Positions 5,519-5,637 of a DNA stretch of 5,637 nucleotides are shown one piece after another; within the stretch, counting starts at the first letter, position 1, and every line of letters starts with the position of its first letter. A program made the position numbers and the translations under genes. The stretch is from an uncultured Roseovarius sp. (GTDB taxonomy: Bacteria; Pseudomonadota; Alphaproteobacteria; Rhodobacterales; Rhodobacteraceae), in contig CAJXKX010000161.1 in NCBI GenBank assembly GCA_913055965.1, positions 1-5,637 of the forward strand, read 5' to 3'. Under the pieces are notes generated by a model that was not told where the DNA came from, searched no databases, and saw only the letters and a list, made by a program, of their open reading frames with translations.

Positions 5519-5637
5519 TCAGAGCGGCAGAGGCTCTGTCATGCCGCTTTCCTCCAGGTCCCAGCGGGCGGACCAGCGGTGCGCGGCTCGCTCGAGCACG
5601 AGATAGTTCCGTTCCGCGACGTATCGCCCGCTCTGCC
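5519..5637 (-). CDS. C-terminal end of an unidentified convergent gene (partial)
   Basis: An open frame enters from the right edge and ends at TGA (minus strand, 5521-5519). Its last residues are QSGRYVAERNYLVLERA, then HRWSARWDLEESG and MTEPLPL, 39 codons in all. Third positions are mostly G/C, as in the neighbouring real genes, and the charged/aromatic composition looks like a folded soluble C-terminus. No family motif is visible, so I give no function. It converges on the kinase gene with only a 14-nt gap, so transcription from the two sides should overlap. A random open frame of this length is possible in GC-rich DNA, but the codon pattern and fit to the gap favour a real gene. Confidence 0.6.
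   Translation of the reverse strand, partial: QSGRYVAERNYLVLERAAHRWSARWDLEESGMTEPLPL
5521..5550 (+). terminator. Possible weak terminator hairpin after the kinase gene
   Basis: AGCGGCA (5523-5529) pairs with TGCCGCT (5542-5548), a 7-bp stem with a 12-nt loop, extendable by a G-U and an A-U pair. It is followed by a very short T run. It lies 16 nt after the kinase stop and inside the 3' end of the convergent gene. Coding constraint on the other strand could produce it by chance. Confidence 0.3.

Overview
The window looks like chromosomal DNA from a high-GC alphaproteobacterium, most likely of the Rhodobacterales/Paracoccaceae (Roseobacter-type) group. This rests on strong G/C preference at third codon positions, the sequence style of the proteins, and a small XRE-like protein (start motif MPKKPYTDI) that resembles one I recall from that group. 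The assignment comes from reading alone; no search was run.

Layout, left to right. (1) Positions 1-994, minus strand: N-terminal 331 residues of an SLC13/DASS-type permease with an inserted TrkA-C (RCK_C) domain, cut by the window edge. (2) Positions 995-1485: a gene-poor spacer with a clear AT-rich island. (3) Positions 1486-2095, plus strand: two small genes in tandem that both look damaged. The first is an XRE/HTH-like gene broken by a 2-nt loss in a GC-dinucleotide tract. The second has a strong ribosome-binding site and an in-frame amber stop, with clear coding periodicity continuing past it. (4) A strong hairpin at 2088-2115 separates them from the next, convergent gene. (5) Positions 2162-3280, minus strand: a secreted HtrA/Deg-family serine protease with one PDZ domain. 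(6) A 161-nt divergent promoter region containing an imperfect dyad and three GATG(N)GCCC-like elements. (7) Positions 3442-5504, plus strand: an OmpR/CusR-type response regulator and a membrane histidine kinase overlapping by 4 nt (ATGA), so almost certainly one operon. (8) Positions 5519-5637, minus strand: the last 39 codons of an unidentified convergent gene.

Functional reading. The protease and the two-component system share one intergenic region, which suggests an envelope-stress module in which the kinase senses a periplasmic or membrane signal and the regulator controls the protease and itself. That link is inferred from gene order and the repeated elements. I found no CRISPR array, tRNA, rRNA, transposase or integrase, and no wholly new system. 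The least ordinary parts are the decayed small-gene pair with its AT-rich flank and the operator-like repeats in the divergent promoter.
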